Program-made: the position numbers and the translations under genes
Notes under the pieces: model-generated
What the model saw: the letters and a program-made list of their open reading frames with translations, nothing else
Database searches by the model: none
What the model was told of the DNA's origin: nothing
In this document: one piece after another, positions 1 to 15,500 of the stretch
Position numbering within the stretch: position 1 is the stretch's first letter
Layout: each line of letters opens with the position of its first letter
DNA from: Turritopsis dohrnii
Taxonomy: Eukaryota; Cnidaria; Hydrozoa; Anthoathecata; Oceaniidae
Assembly (NCBI GenBank): GCA_027922465.2
Contig: BQMF02000022.1
Span: 1,674,001-1,738,000, forward strand
Length of the DNA: 64,000 bases
Direction: 5' to 3'

Positions 1-507
1 TTTCGTGAAACTTTTTAAACATTTGTGTCTTTGTTACACCAAATCTTTTGCACTTGTTGAATTGCAAAACAAAAGAGTAATTGGTCGTAAATTCCACATT
101 TAATTGATGATTAAGAGTTCAGAAACCGTGACGAAAGTTTAAATCAATGATTTTAAGTCAAATTTTAATTTTAACTTAGGTAAAGTGTATATTTTCGAAA
201 AGCTTATTTTATTTGCTATTTTTTGGTGTAAAAATTGCAAGGTTTAGTTGGATATTCCAAAAGTTTTACTTCTCTAAATGCGTAGGCCCTCTTATTTTAG
301 GACAAACTGTAGTTTTGTTTCTTTATTTTCTCTATTTTATGTTTTCATATTGTTTTTGATTGGCTATGTCATGATAATTGTTTGTTTTTCTATCGTAAGG
401 TTAGCATTTAGTGGAACTGATGTTTTTCTTAACATTTTTAAAGCTGGAAAATTGTTACGTATTACTAATAAAACATTTAAGCCCTTAATTCTGTTTGATA
501 TATTTAG

Positions 508-3500
508 AATGTTGAGGAAGCATATTACGGAATGAGAATAACAGTCATCTTGAAGCTTGTCAAATCAACATTTAATCTCAGTATTCTGCAGGATTTACCA
601 ACAGGTTGTGTATTTTATAAGACAACACTGTTGTCATAAGAATACCATACAACTTTTATTAATCTCTTACATGCATTAGTAATTATTTTTATTTACTTTT
701 CAATACCAATTCATATCTAGAGGAATCTTTCAAGATACACATAGATTTGATATCACTGCTAGTGGATATATGTTGGCGACTTACCAAACAAAGAAAGAAA
801 GCTCCTCGCCTTCTTGATGGTTTATTTCACGTCAACCTTCTTGTGAAACATATTGTGAATAGCTTAGAGTTGATTTCATTCAACGTAAGTTTCATATGGT
901 GTATATATATGGAGGTAGCATTCACTATTTTACTGTTCTCTTTTCAATCAATAGTCTTGGTCCGGTTTAACAGACCCCAATATTTCATTGTTGTAGGATT
1001 CCATATGGAAAAATCTTTCTGAACAGATTTTATTTACATTAGCAATGATGCTTATGAATGTTGAGGAAGATATCGGTGAAGAGATACTCAAATTGAGTAG
1101 GTTATTGTTGTAATATTCAGCATGTGATATTAATAAATAGAATACATGCAGCATAGAAAAAACTTGTAAAATCTTGGGTCTGACTCATGGAGAACTCAGG
1201 GAAGTTTTTGGTGCAGAAAATCTTAATTACTTTAAGATCAGAAAGTTTTGCGGGAAGAAAGTTTCGCGGTTTTTTGGCCTTTTCGTGAAAGTTTTTTCCC
1301 ACGAAATGTTTCAGAATGCGTCAACCACGAAAGTTTTTTCCCGCGAAATTTTTCAAAAAGGCTCAGCCGCGAAAGTTTTAAAAATTAAATTTTTTTTTAT
1401 TTCTAATTTTTTACAAGTAAACGAAGTATTGGTGTGTTTTATCAAGTTTTTATTTGCTTGTCTACTAATCGTAAATAATACTAACAAGGTAAGTATTCAA
1501 AAAGGAACAGACCAACAACGAAATAACTAAACAATTGTTTGTCTATAAATCTTGTTCATCACCAAAGTCATGTATTTGTTCAAAAATGTTACGATCTGGT
1601 GGTTCCCAAATATCTTCTTCGTCTGATTCGCCGTTATCATCAGCTTCATCCCAAATAAAGAAAAATTAACGAAAAAGAAAGAAATTCCGCAATTTTTTTA
1701 ATCTTGTCGCTACAAGAAATAACGAAACGTCTCACAGGACAAACGATAAGCAGAAAAAAAAGATTCCTGAACTTGTAGAAATTGATTAAAAAATGAAGAA
1801 AATGGATATATAAATCAAAAATTTGTCTTGATTTCTCTCTCTCCGCGAAAGTGTTTTCCCGCGAAATATCAAAAGATAGTTCATCCACGTAAGTTTCTTC
1901 CTGCGAAATATCTAAAAATAGGCCAGCCGCGAAAGTTTTTTCCCGCAAAATGCAAAAATTTAGCGGTTTTTCCAATCCGCGAAACTTTCTTTCCGCGAAA
2001 CTTTCTGACCTTAAAGTAAATGTTGTTGTTTGTGAGTTTTTGTTTTTTTTGTTGTTCCTTTTTGAGGTTGTTGATTATAATTTTAGTGGTTATACTTCTT
2101 CAATTGTACCAATCATCAAGCTATGGCTATGAAGAAGTAATTCTGCTAACTGTTATCAGTATGCCAGTCCTACAAATTTTATCTGAGAGACCCTCAAAGA
2201 AAATTCCATTCAAAGCCCATGTCTATAGTTTGGCTGAAAATATCATGAAAAACATTCGAACCAAGCTTAACACTACATCAATTGATTCTCAGGTTTGAAA
2301 AAGCTTTTTTGATGCTATTATAAATAATTGTCTATTACTCACATGTTAATGGAAATTAAACTTGGGTTATATAAAAACTGCAGTGTGTGTTTCAAAATGT
2401 TGAATTCAAAAATTTTCATCACATTTTTGAAGAAAATAATGATTTATTAAAGAAAATGCTGATAAAGGCATTTAGCTGAAAGACTTTCGGATTATTTTCA
2501 AACTTAACAGAATTAATTTTTATGTAATTAACCAGGAATCACATATATAAGTGATATTTGGACTAATCACCAGTATTAACTTGAGCCTATAAGTTGATCT
2601 ATCTCAAATCACCTTCAAACACATGATTACTAGTGTATTAGTTTTCATGTGCTTTTATTTAGACCAACATTGACTTTTGTGTAGAATTATTGTTGGGAAT
2701 GGCTGATCTAGTAACAAGAAAAAAAAATTGTTTTTGATTCTTATTTTGAGCATATCAACAGAAAGAACTGATCTGCTTAACGATCAAATGTAGTGTTTTC
2801 TAGATGTTTTTATTTACAACTTGATTTTTGAACAAATTATCTCACAAATAAAAGTTATTCTCAATTCAGTGTAGATGGCCAATTACTCCTACAATATAGA
2901 TAATTTTAAAGATTGCCGTTTTTAACATAATATTTCTTGACACCCAAAGTTTTTCTTGTTGTTTTTGATTTTTTGATTTTGCATGTATAAATACTTAGAA
3001 AACTTTTAAAGACAGAATTGTTTAGTTTTATTGCTTTGATTCATTTCTTTTAGTACTCTACAGATAAATTTCCACCATCAGGAAATAGCTATAGTGAGGT
3101 TCTGAATGTTGCTCATTGCTCTACATTTTTGATTAGATTTTTGGTAAGGTGAGTACTTGTATTGTACTGGTATTTGATGACAATGATATTATTTGTGAAA
3201 TAAAAATTTTGTTCAGTTAATATCCTGCTAGCATTGGCTTCTTATTTTAGTTGATTCATTTAGTTTCTTCTTTGGTTTACATTGATTCTCCCTGGTTTTT
3301 CAAGTAATAATATAAGAATATGGACATTAGCTTGACCTTTTTAATAAAGAAATTTTATTGCGCTGTCTGTAACTTATGTTTACGACTACAATTCAATCTA
3401 TTATTATGTTTCTGTTCAATTTGTAGCAATAAAACAGCTGCTGCTGGATGGCTGTCCAATTTGATAGGATTTTCGAAAAAGGATGAAACAGAGAATATTA

Positions 3501-6500
3501 ATGAAAATATCACATTAATATTATCATCTTTGTTGATGTTGATGCGTGAACCAGAGATAACAAAAATGGCCCTTGAAGCTTTAGTTGCAGTTTGTAAAAG
3601 GCAACCCTCCTTGGTAAGATAACATGTTTCACTATCATTTCTACGAATGTTTATCTATAGTGAGTAATCTATCCCAAAGTTTCGAGTTTAACTATCTTTT
3701 TAAACAATGTAGCATTAATATTAAGTTTATATACAACTCAATTGAAATTGATGAAATAAAATGTTTTGGTTCTGGATTTGAATTCAAAACTGGGATTTCA
3801 TGCACAAAATCAGTGTGAAACCGCATATTGTAACCCAAGTTATATATTAGTTTTAGGAGGAAATATCTTGAAACCCGATTGGGATAGCTAACAGGATATG
3901 TAGTTTTGTTGCTTAGGTGATGAATATATTTGTATACTATTTCTTTTTTTTGGTGGGGGTGACATCATTGAACTCTTTGATGTCATGATAGTTACACTTT
4001 ATTTGCTCACAAATTGTGTAAATCAATGGACTGTTATATACACTCAATTGAAAATGATGAAATAAAACTGTTTGGTTTATGCAACAATGTGAAATTATGC
4101 AATAACATCATTGTAATATCATTGAAATCTTTGATCAGTGAGATACTGCTAATGGAACGTCATTCACAGGGAAGGTCTACTACATTTTTTGATTACTGTT
4201 GTGAAGTCTTGCTCGGGAAAATACAAATTCTGTTCACCATTCCATGATTTTGTTTTTTGTCAACTTTCGACCACACAAATGCACAAGTGAGAGAAGAAAA
4301 GATAGAACAAAATAAAAAATAAATAATATCATAAAGTATTTGTACCCTGGATACTAGTCTGTTAAAAATGGAAATAACTAACAATATACTGCAGTGCTTT
4401 AAATGCCTGCTAATTAACTATCTTGAAAGATATAAAATGTGAAAACAATTAAACATTGTAAATACTGTTTTAGTTCTGGACTTTGATGGTGTTATCATAA
4501 CTTGAGCAAATGTTTGCTTCCAGATAAATGTATTTGTTTATGCTTGCTCATAATTTTTGCAGGTGAAGTGGTTTTTGCCATTGCTGTTTTACTTTCTGAA
4601 CCACACCAGATTTGATCATATGAAAGTACACATTCTGTACACCTTTCCACTCCTTGCAACTGATAAGGTACTTGTTTAATTGTCATTTCATCCATCTATT
4701 GTTTGGTAAGTATGGTAATATTTTATATTTTGTTTATATAGCATGCAACAGCCAGTGCATTAAGAGTTCTTCTATCACTTGCTACGAATCACAAACTCCT
4801 TCCTGTGGCGATAAGGACGATGACTTTATTGTGGACAAAACAGGTACTTTCTGTTTCTTCAGGCTTTTTGTAATGATGTTAATCTATTTTTCTCTTTTGG
4901 TCTTCAGGTGAAATTAAAATGAATATCTAGCAATTTATCATGAATAATACAAGACTAGATTTTTCAAGTTTTCCATTAATTTGAAGTAATCCATATGTTA
5001 TGAAATACCAGTTGAAATTTGAAGTATTGTATTTCACAGCACCTGCAGCAGTTGCAATGAAACGTTAAGTTAGAATTGATTCAGATGGCTGCCTCTCATG
5101 TCACGTGAATTTATTGATATCTTAAATTTGAATTGCAAGGTTACATGATGGAGAATACCAAAAGACTAAATAACTCGATGGACAGCTGTTACAGTGTAGA
5201 TATATTAAAATAAATGAATTTCTGGTATAGGCTCTTTGATTATGTTTTATACTTTTATTGCGTTTTTAAATTGGCTGTATTTCCGACTAATGAACCTATG
5301 CCTTTGTTTGTCAATCTAAATGACATTTCACTGGAAGGCCTCCGAACACATTACACTGAGTCAGCCCTCTGAATTAGGAAAAAAGACTGACGGCAAAAAA
5401 AATGCTGTCGTGTAACATGTTAACGACGGCAAAACTTGATTGGTTTATTCCAGTAAAAATATTGGTGTAGAATAATTGGTAATAAAACAGAAACTAAGTA
5501 CTTTATAAATCAATAGTGTGTTATCTGGAACAAGAAGTTACAAGATTTAAAATAGATTTAAAGCCGCAGGAGATTTGCTGTGAAGATGTAGTTTAAAAAC
5601 AACGAACCTACGTGTTAACGTTTCTTTACTAATTTCACGGCAAGCGAAAAGAAAAATCACAAGACAATCTGTATTGAAAACAAAACCGAAACTGACTTGA
5701 ATTAGAATATGAACTAATCGAAAATAAAATCCATCCAAAAACAAATCCCAAATTGACTTTATAACACTTCATAATACACATTCCTGCATACAGGCTTTCT
5801 ATTTGGCATTAGGTGAGTATCGTTGAAAGATTTTTGAAAGGAAAATATTTTCGTCTTATTCCCATTTTATAAATCGATGACCTGACGTAAACAAATGTAC
5901 TATGGAAAGAAAATTTTTGAGAATAAAAAATGTCAGGGGAATTCCCAGGAATTGCCAAAATCACCCATTATGTTAGATATAACTCGCCATTGTTTTGCTA
6001 TTGTTTAAATCTCGCCAGTTTCTCTTGGGTTTTTCCTCTCAAAAGATGAAATAAAATGTTCATTAGAGATGATAAAGGTGGCACCAGATGTCAAGAAAAA
6101 AAAGAAATGAATGATTTTGTTTCATCGCTCAAGCAAACCAGACAAACTAATGTGATTGAGAAAATAGATAGAAAAAGATAGAACGAAAGAATGAAAGGAC
6201 TTATTAAAGTATTAAAAAAAAGTTAAGTTTCATCAGTGATTTTAAACTTGTTGTAGATGATTATTTATTAGATTTCTGCGAAAGCAAGAAAGCTATTACA
6301 ACCGGCTTTCGTTTTTTTCTTCGTTTTTTTCTTACTGTCCAAACCTAGCGGTTTTTTGAAATTTCGTGCGTGCATTTACATGAAACCAAAGCACCGTGCA
6401 TTGCATGTCAGCGAAAGATTTACAAAAGTTTCTTTGATCAATATTAAATGGATTTTAAAGGAGATGTATATATTTTAAGGTGAAAACAGAAAATATATAA

Positions 6501-9500
6501 AAGAAGCTTATAATTATCTTGGACTGTGATCATTCTTTTTCAACTAAAAAGAAGTTCTCAACGGTTTGTAAACAGAAGAGTCAAAATAGGTATATATCTT
6601 TATATCTATACAGACGTGCATGGCTTCCGTGGCACAGTCGGTTAGTACAGCAACTACTAATCCAAGGGTCGGTGGTTCGACCCCGCGTTGATGAAATTTT
6701 TAAATGTCATAAAATATTTCGATTTTGGATTTTTGCGAAAGCAAGAAATACATTACAACCGGCTTTTCACCTCCATTTTTTTCTTACTGTTTAAAGCTAG
6801 CAGTTTATACATTACAGAGACATATGTAGTTTTGTGGCGCAGTTACTTGGCTGCTAACCGAAAAGTCGGTGGTTCGAGCCCACTTTGATCGTGTAACATT
6901 TTTTGTCGAATTTCATAATTGTCATAACATTTTTCATTTTTCATGCTTCAACAGATTTTGCAGAAATCTTTCTGCCCATACGGGCATCTTGTTTTTTGTT
7001 CTTATACTTTTTTATACTCTTAGTCTCCTTCCTTCCTAAAAACCTTTCTATATCTTTACCTACCATTCATTCGCATCTAAAACTAATGCAACCAATGCAT
7101 AAGTCTATATTTTACTGATTTCCCTTGCCAAATGTTGACTTATGAACATCCCATCAAAAACCTCTGAAAAAAATCTTGATATGCTCTCAAAGCTCTCCCA
7201 ATATCCTTTATAACTCATGTCTTTACTGTTTAGTCGTCCGGTCCGGTCCGATGTGAAGGGTTTTTTTTCCAGTATTTTTCCAAATGTTTGAATGTGAAAT
7301 TCATTTGTTTTTGTGGTTTTTTTAGCCTCGAGTATTTCCCTATCTTTATCAGCTGCTAACGAGAAAGTTAGATCCCAAATCCCTTCTATGGCATCAAATC
7401 ACATTAGCCAAGGTTGCAAGTGTATTGGAAATATGTAGAACAAGGTTTGTGGCATGTTACATTCATGCTTCTGGAAGAAAACAAAAAGATGACTCCTTTG
7501 AACTGACTGTCAGTGCAATCTTATCACCAATCTTAGACCAACACAACATGGAAAAGATATGATCTTAATCCTCAGCACTATCATCGAAGATTTGATAAAA
7601 ATGCCGAACATCCAATCAGACGTTTCACACCTGTCTGCATCGATAACTTTATTACTTACTGAATCATTAAAGTTATTATGCTTAGCCCAAGTAGGTGCAT
7701 TCTTCCATCGGTAGTAACTTAGTTATGTAAACGAAACAGTATGGAACAGAAAATAGAAGATGAATAGAAGGATAATTATAACCATGAACTTTTTTTCAGC
7801 CTTCAGACTGTCAGTATTATTGCATAACATGCGTTTATAGGTTATTGACATTTTGTCGATTTGGAAGGCTGTCATCTCAAAGTTGCAGTTAATAAATCAT
7901 CCTACAGTCATTGCTGGCATATGTTCGTTTTTAACATGTGTTCCTGAATGTGTATCTGAGGAAAAAGAGGTAAGAATAAGAGCGATTAATGTTTAAGGAA
8001 ATAATCTCGTAAGAAAAATTTTTCCCAATATCACTGCTGTTCTTTTATTTTCGTCACCAATATCAGCCTACTCCAAGCAGTTCTCTTGAAAACTTTTGGG
8101 TGGTATTAACAGTAGCGTCTGTACGCATGCGTACAATTGTGTTGTTTGTTATCTTCAGAAATTTCTTGATGAGGTCGTCAAATATCTTTGGTTTGTGGCT
8201 GGAAGTCAGGTATGTTCTTTTCGCTTATTATCTACTTTGTTCAACATAATTCTTTTGTGTGATATTTTTCAAGCTGTTTTTACTCTCATTTATAGAATCA
8301 TGTTCTGTTTAAGGGAACCAATGTAGCATCGACAGCATTCAAGGCTTTATCACACTTTCCTCCTGCTTTGACCAGAGTGGCTTATCTGCCAAAAGAGGTA
8401 TGGATATTTGCTCGTTTGTGAGAATGATAATGGATCGACTTAGATGGAAAAACGTCTTAATAATTCATCATCTGCATGGGGCAGTTGGTCATAATTACGA
8501 TCATGGTCAAATTCGAAATCAGCACCTTTCAAGTGTGATTCGTGCAAAATTTTTATGAAAATTGAAAAACTTTCGAAATTTGATCCAAATTTGGCCCAAA
8601 TTGTCCGATTTTGATCAAATCTGACCGAAACCATTGTCAAATCCGAAATCAGCACTTTTCAATTGTGATATGTGCAAATTTTTATGAAAATTGGTCGACT
8701 GAAAGTCCAAATTTGGCCGAAATTGCGAATTCGGTAACGATGTCATGTAAAAGTTGCACGAAATCGTTCATAACTTGGAGTAGCATAGGAGGAGGAGGAG
8801 GAGGAGGAGAAACCACGGGTACTTTAAATACTTTACTCCAGCAAGGGTGTCCTAAAGTCTATAAGAAACTTTTTCCCGAATTCATGTTCATATACGTCAC
8901 GTTCGGGCTTCGTGCATGTAGACTTAGTTTCTATGGCGACGATTACTTAAAATTATTCCACTGTGATATTTACCTGTTTATCTTATTATAATAATTACCA
9001 TGAAATGATGTGGTACTTCAAAACGAGGCTCATCAATACTGAGTTACAACATTGATCTTACATTAATCTTATATTAAAGCATTCTCATCAAACCCAGACG
9101 TGAGACAAGATTTACAAGAAAAATAAAATATCCTGATACCTACCAGTTGTTTTCTCAGCCCGTTTTCTATTCATCGCGAAGTTCTGAGCGGTCGAAAAAT
9201 CTGTTTATGTTGTGTGGTTACTAGTGAAAAGACGACGGTGCAGCTAAAGAAAGCATCAATTTTCTTTTTCTGAGAACGGCATCCTACTATTTATCTCAAA
9301 TATTCATCATGAATATTTTTGATCAGTGCGTTAGTAAAAAATTATGTTCCAAAAATAGGCATTTGAAGTTAGTTCCCTTAGTTACCATCACTAATGTATG
9401 GTCAATGCTGTATGGTATTTGTGTGTGGCAAAATGTGGAAGTTCATCCAATCGTTTGTCGCTTTAGGTATGAATAGTTGTGAAAGCTGAATGTTAGTGGA

Positions 9501-12500
9501 TTGTCGTAAAAGCGAGAATATATCGAAGGAATTTTATTTATTTGTCTATTTATTTGTTTATTTATTTACGAATGTTTACCCAGGATAGCCTCTTCAGTTC
9601 CTTAAGGTACTGTTATCCATGAGGGTCCTGAGAAGGAGGTCCTAGAGCATTCAAAGCCCCCTTTGGGCTACGGAAGCTGTAATGACAGGAACCGCTCAAC
9701 TAGACAACCATCCTAGACATCATTCCTACTCTCTTGCTGAGTGCTAAGGGTGATTCACATTGTTATAGTCGCTGACACGACTCGGTCGGGGATTTCCTGA
9801 ACATGAAGCGAGCCACAACTCTGCCACAAGGCTACCAGTCGGTATCAGGATCGTTTTTAAACGACGAAAATATGAAAAAAGCGATGAGATAAGAAATAAA
9901 ACTGAAAATTCAAGCTTATGTATAATTTTTCAAAACATCTATTTTGTTAAGAGTGAGTTTTTTTCTAAGTCTCCATGTTTCTTTCTTTGTTATTGTTCAC
10001 GTCATTGCTGTTAAGCAAGCGATTTTCGGCCGTCTTCTGTTCGTCACTTGGACGTCTGCCATTACTGAAGGGCTTTTGAAGTTCGCTTATAGATACAATA
10101 CGTTTACTTAACCGTTCGGTTATTTTCCTGATGACCCGTTTGAAATCAGGCTTGTTGAAAACGTAAACAAAGGGGTTGAGGAGCGGTGGAAAATATTTGA
10201 GCAGATACACGAACTGCAAGACTTGTCGGGTTATTATGACGCCTTTGACGTGTAAATCCATGACGAAACGGATGAGGAAGTACGGCAATGCGAACAGAAT
10301 AAACAAGGCGTACATAATGGTGAAGATGATGAGAACTCGTCTCTCTTCTTTCTGTCGTGTCGTTTTGTCGATTGTCGGGAATTTCTTGATCTCTCTAAAC
10401 ATTTTCACGAAGACGGCAAACAAACTGACGACTGGTACGATCACCAAAACAACGATGGAGAAGGAGGAAAATATGATTTCCGCGTTGGTGATGTATTTAT
10501 ATTCTTCTTCGGTAATGTGACCATCTAAAGCCTTGTACACCCAAAACAGCTGAATGCAAGGATATAACAATGTTAAAAACCAGATCACAAACAATGCAAA
10601 ATTTACTCTGTTTCTGTTGATGTATGTTTGGATCTTATATGGAAATGACAATGCCAGAAATCGTTCCGCTATAATGAGGCACAAATTTGACATTGTCACT
10701 ACATGAAGCCACAACGTGAGTATTTCCACAGAGATGCGGTATGCAAATGCGAACGGTGTTGTTGGATGCATGAAGTACTTCAAACTACTTGCAATATGTA
10801 ATATCATGCAAACACCCGTCAATAAATCGGAGATTACCAGACTCAATACGATTCTATTTGAAACTGTGCGTCTTAACTCATGGTGATTACGGATCAACAA
10901 AAACACAAGTCCATTGATAAGCACAATGGAAGTCGCCACCAGGATATTGACCACTCGGTACGTGAATTGACCAACAGAGGTTGCAGTCTGTTGGCTGATG
11001 CTTGATACGTGTGTGTTGTTGGTGATATTTGCAAGGAGGTGTTGCATCATACTTCTTCGCATTCACTGAAAAAAAATCAAAATTCATCATGTCGACTTGC
11101 TCCATTTCAATTCTCATGAAGAACTTGTTCAAGTTTATTGTCTGCATTATCATAAACTAGAAAATCCACCTCAAACCATCATTGTAAGATATTTTAGATG
11201 TTTCCTTGAGAACTTTAGTTAGCATTTGCAGAAACGTTTTTTAAAAAGTTATAGTTAGCCCTTGAACCTATTGTAATAGTACGTTGAGTCAGATCAAATA
11301 CAAAAGAAAGACGCTGAACAGTCATGTTGTTTTACGGATAAATCGTGAAGTGGAGATTCAAAACATCAAACAATTTCAATAGGAGTTATTGGAAAAGCTG
11401 TAAATACATCAAGCAGTGGGCTTTTTCTTACAAACCACTGTTTTTATCAAATTCAGCTGACTGCAAATCAAAGCCAGGATAACACTGAAGCAGAGCTAGG
11501 TCCAGTTAACACCTGAACGTTCCAAAGTGTAAATATTTCTCAAGTTATCCTGAAAACCACACACACGAAGAACGCTCGAGTGTGTTTGTACTTTTGTGGT
11601 CGCAATTTAATGTATTTATAAGAAAAAGTTTTGCTGGCAGTTTAAATAATTGACGACCTCTAATTTCTTTTCCAATTCCTTTTCTCAAATTCTGGATAAA
11701 AAAGAAAAAAAAGAAGAAATCTTTAACATGATCGTCATGTTCAATTATTTATCATGAACATCCTTCTTCATTCTTCGTACGCGAATAACTATCAAAATAA
11801 TGACCGTGAAATGATAGGAAAACATCAAACTAGATAAAAGCCTGTAAATGGTTGGATATTATAAATAAATGATGATATCATTAAAACCGATCAAAATACC
11901 CACACGCTGATTCGATCAATGTGTTTGACGTAATGTATCCAGCCTCTATTTCACTATTGAATTCAACATGTTGTTTCCTCGTTACATGTGTTTGTTTATT
12001 TTGATGCGATTTCCCGTTCTGTTTATAAACAGACTTTTTTCTTTACCTAAGCCTTGAAAATAAAAGGTATGCTTTGCTGATGAACACCTTGTTGCCTTTT
12101 GCAGATTTTTCGTAATCACACACCAAAAGAAAAATATTGTTTGATCTTTACCTTCTTTGTAGCACTTTCTCCTTAATATCCTTTCCCTTCTCTTCTCAGG
12201 TAATCTCTCTATGCCACTTATATATGTACGGAGATAAATTTCCGACGCGTGGAAATTCTATATTGAAACTGCCAAAAGCGTTATGATACGGTTTTAGAAT
12301 TTTACTTCCGCCATTAATTATGAGCTATTAACTAATTACAGGGCTGTCTGCATTTTAACACTGGTGTTTTTACTTGCCATCATTCGTTCCTGCTGTGTTT
12401 GACCGCAGGAAATTCTTTTAAAAATGTCTAACGAGCATATCACTGTGAGGAGGTAACTTTAACTCGATTATTAAATGTATGAAATGCCAAAGTGAAGCTT

Positions 12501-15500
12501 GCCTTATTAATTGTTTTTAATTTATTTACGTAAAAGTCTTTCGTTTTCTTATTTGTTTTTGCAAAATAAAGAAAAATAAATTATATCCTTTCACAATTAG
12601 ACTTTTCCTTAGTCAATCCTTTTTGATCCTTTTATCGCGACAAGATCAAAAGATTTATCGATCATTTTTTGTCTCCAACGAATATCATTAGCCTCTTTTC
12701 CACTGATTACTCTCATTTCAAACTTCAATTGATTGATGACATCATAATTTCCTTGCTATAGAATTTTGATAACCAGATGGGTTTTACTGTCATCGACAAA
12801 ATTTTCTTTCCTTTTTTTATAGATCTAAAAATAAACGAGATATTCCACAATTCATTACATTATCGATAGAATTTTCGAATGATTCACCATAACAACGGTG
12901 TTATCGCAATGCATGAAATATATTTCTGAATTTTTGCAACCTCATGCTCTATTGTATTTTCACCGCGATTAAAACTATTGCCAACGGAAATTTATTTTTG
13001 TGTTTTATCTGTTGCCTGTTTTGCGAGGTCATTCCTGGGAATAGATAGTGAAGATGTGTTTAGTGAATTCTTTTGTAAAGATAGTTACTTTCCGCCTACA
13101 AAGGTTCTCCTATCAAAGCCTCTTTAGGTCGACCTACATAGGTTCGTGTTTCAAATTGCAACCATTAGACTTTACGATGTAAACCTTGTGAAATGTGTCT
13201 GGGTTAGTGAGGGTAACGGTCGGGCTTAGCCTCATTTGTTCAAACATATTTGTAAGAGTTTTCCCCGGTTTAATCTAATTGGTTGCAATTTGACATATGA
13301 ACATACTCCCTATTCAACATTGCTGTCTGATTTTCTTCTGAATATATAAACGTTTCCATCTATTCTGGACTGATCGACGCCAGCTAGTATTTCCACACAA
13401 TAAAATCGGAAGGGCCAATTTTTTATTGTCCTGTGATAATTTTTTCATAGCTGCACGAACGTATATGTCAGAAACTAATTCAAAAAAGAGGTAAAGCGAA
13501 TATCAACGAAGGAGAAACTTATGATCCGTTGAATGATGTATGTCCAGGATTCGCATATACTGATCTCCTGATCATGATATCGGAAGAGTCTTTGCCAGGT
13601 AACACAATATATGTATTGGTAATTTTTATACGTTTTATTCTTGTCAAGTTTCATCTCCTTTCTAAGCATTTTTTTTGTTGTTTTTTTTTTTTCATAATTA
13701 TGTTACTCTGTGTTCCCAATTTTCCTAGTGGAATACTTTAGCAGCGTTTGCAATATCTGAAAAAGCAATGCTTCATAACAAAGCCGTGACACATGGTCTT
13801 AACAGAAATTTAGAAAACGTTTCTCAGTGGGCATATTTGTTAAAAAATCACTACGAAGGACTGTGTTTATAGAGATATCACACTATTTCAGTAAAAGTGC
13901 TCTTCACCACAGTGACTTTTTGACGATTTTGCCCAATTTGTCTAGTAAGACAAGTATTTGACCTAGTAAGACAAGTATTTGACCTCAAGATACTATTCAA
14001 TAATTTTTTCAACCAAATTAGAAATAAAAAAAAAAGTTGATCGCATTAAGTCTGATATGCACATAGGGTAAAATTGCGCATGCGCTAAAAATGAAGTTTC
14101 CTTTTCAATCTTTTTTTTTTACTCGTCAGGTGAAGTTAAAAGTTTTCCATGTTTCGACTTTTGCTTGTAGTTAACAGCTTGTAACTTGATATTTGTCTTT
14201 TAACCCCTGTTGCGTTTATTAAATTTACATGTAAGGTGTGGTGCTTATAAGAGGTGGGTACTTGTTTACTAGTTGTAAATTGGGATATCATATTGTTCAT
14301 ATCAACATTTAATACAACTACAAAGCATGAGTAGAGGTTTAGACGTGATTTGTGTGTAACCCATAGGAGAAAGATGGCGAAGAAAAATTAAATTGTCAAG
14401 GAAGAAGGCGTAAACTTTTCGGAGGGCGGCTCTTAATAGATGATGACTCTTCTTTTCTTTTGATGTTTTTTATATTAAGGGCGGTGTTTATAAGAGGAGG
14501 GTGGTAAGGCGAAATAGCGTTGATTTTACTAAAGATAATTATCAAAGGCATCAGTGGACTTAACCATGGTAAATGATATTTCAATATACACACTAAAATA
14601 AAGGCAATTTGATGAAGTTGAAGATGAAGATGAAGTTAAAAATTTTAAAAAAATCTAAGGTTAATGAAGAAGGGAATTAAAACAAAAAACAAAAAAGTTG
14701 TTGACTTAATATTATTGTAGGAAATAACCCCGCCCTTTTGTCTGAAAAGAACGATCTTATCATTCACCCCATTATACACATTATTTGAAAATCTAATTAA
14801 AGGCTCGTTCACATGTTTCGTATCTTACATTGACCTTGCATTGTTAAGGAAAAAAATATGAAACTGAACATAGAAGGGTTCTACGGAGAAGAGTAGTTAC
14901 AGTGAGAGCGACGTGTGCTATACACTACTGAAACGACTTTTGACGTACGTTGAAATCCTACGGCTTGTCTTAAGGCTTTGGTGAAAACTTTTTGTAGTCA
15001 TCAGATGCATTTCTCAATTAACCTTCAAGTTTTCCTCCATGTCCCCCTTCCATTTTTTTTTTTCCTTTTTGAATGTACTAACGTATTCAATATCTGCGCT
15101 GTGCATTAGCAAACTGTTTAAAATACACATGGTATTTAAAAATTCGTTCTGACTTTTAAAAAACGTTAACTCGTTAACGTTAAGTCGATTACATCTTTGG
15201 AGTGTAATAAAAATATAAAGCTTCGTTACCAGGAAAGGAAAACAAAAGTTGAGAAAGGTGTTCCTGATAACTTGCACATGTAACAATTTCAAGTTGGTGA
15301 TTTGAAATTATTCGGAAAGTGATAGTAGGGTCAATTAAATTATGTTTTAAATTGTGAAATTTCTTTAATTCTTATTGAATTTCATCATGGTAATCTGGTC
15401 CATATTTGGATCAAGTTGTGAAATTAGTTTAATTCTAATGCAAATTTGTACGCGGTACGTATTTCGTTATCCAGACCAAATTTTGAAAACGGTTCATATA

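Larger units (their letters stand above)
2293..7325. other. FOCAD intron sequence between small exons
   Basis: Between the exons at 3054-4843 and the next at 7326 I see AT-rich intron sequence with no supportable gene apart from the tRNA-like elements near 6.3-6.9 kb. Several AT-rich open frames occur but none resembles a known protein. Confidence 0.5.

Noticed and set aside
278..535. Open frame of 85 codons at the left edge
   Set aside because: Hydrophobic and Phe-rich by AT composition. It overlaps the FOCAD exon at 508-580 in another frame, and the latter fits the family and the splice phases.
6619..6890. Two tRNA genes
   Set aside because: A and B boxes are present but the arms do not pair into a good cloverleaf, and a shared non-tRNA body follows. 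SINE heads fit better.
8611..8991. Frame of 126 codons with a glycine run
   Set aside because: It spans a tandem repeat and a (GGA)n microsatellite, and lies in a FOCAD intron.
10176..10520. Plus-strand frame of 114 codons
   Set aside because: Antisense shadow of the GPCR coding sequence.
13930..13985. Short tandem CTAGTAAGACAAGTATTTGAC, two copies
   Set aside because: A simple two-copy duplication with no further structure; not worth a separate call.
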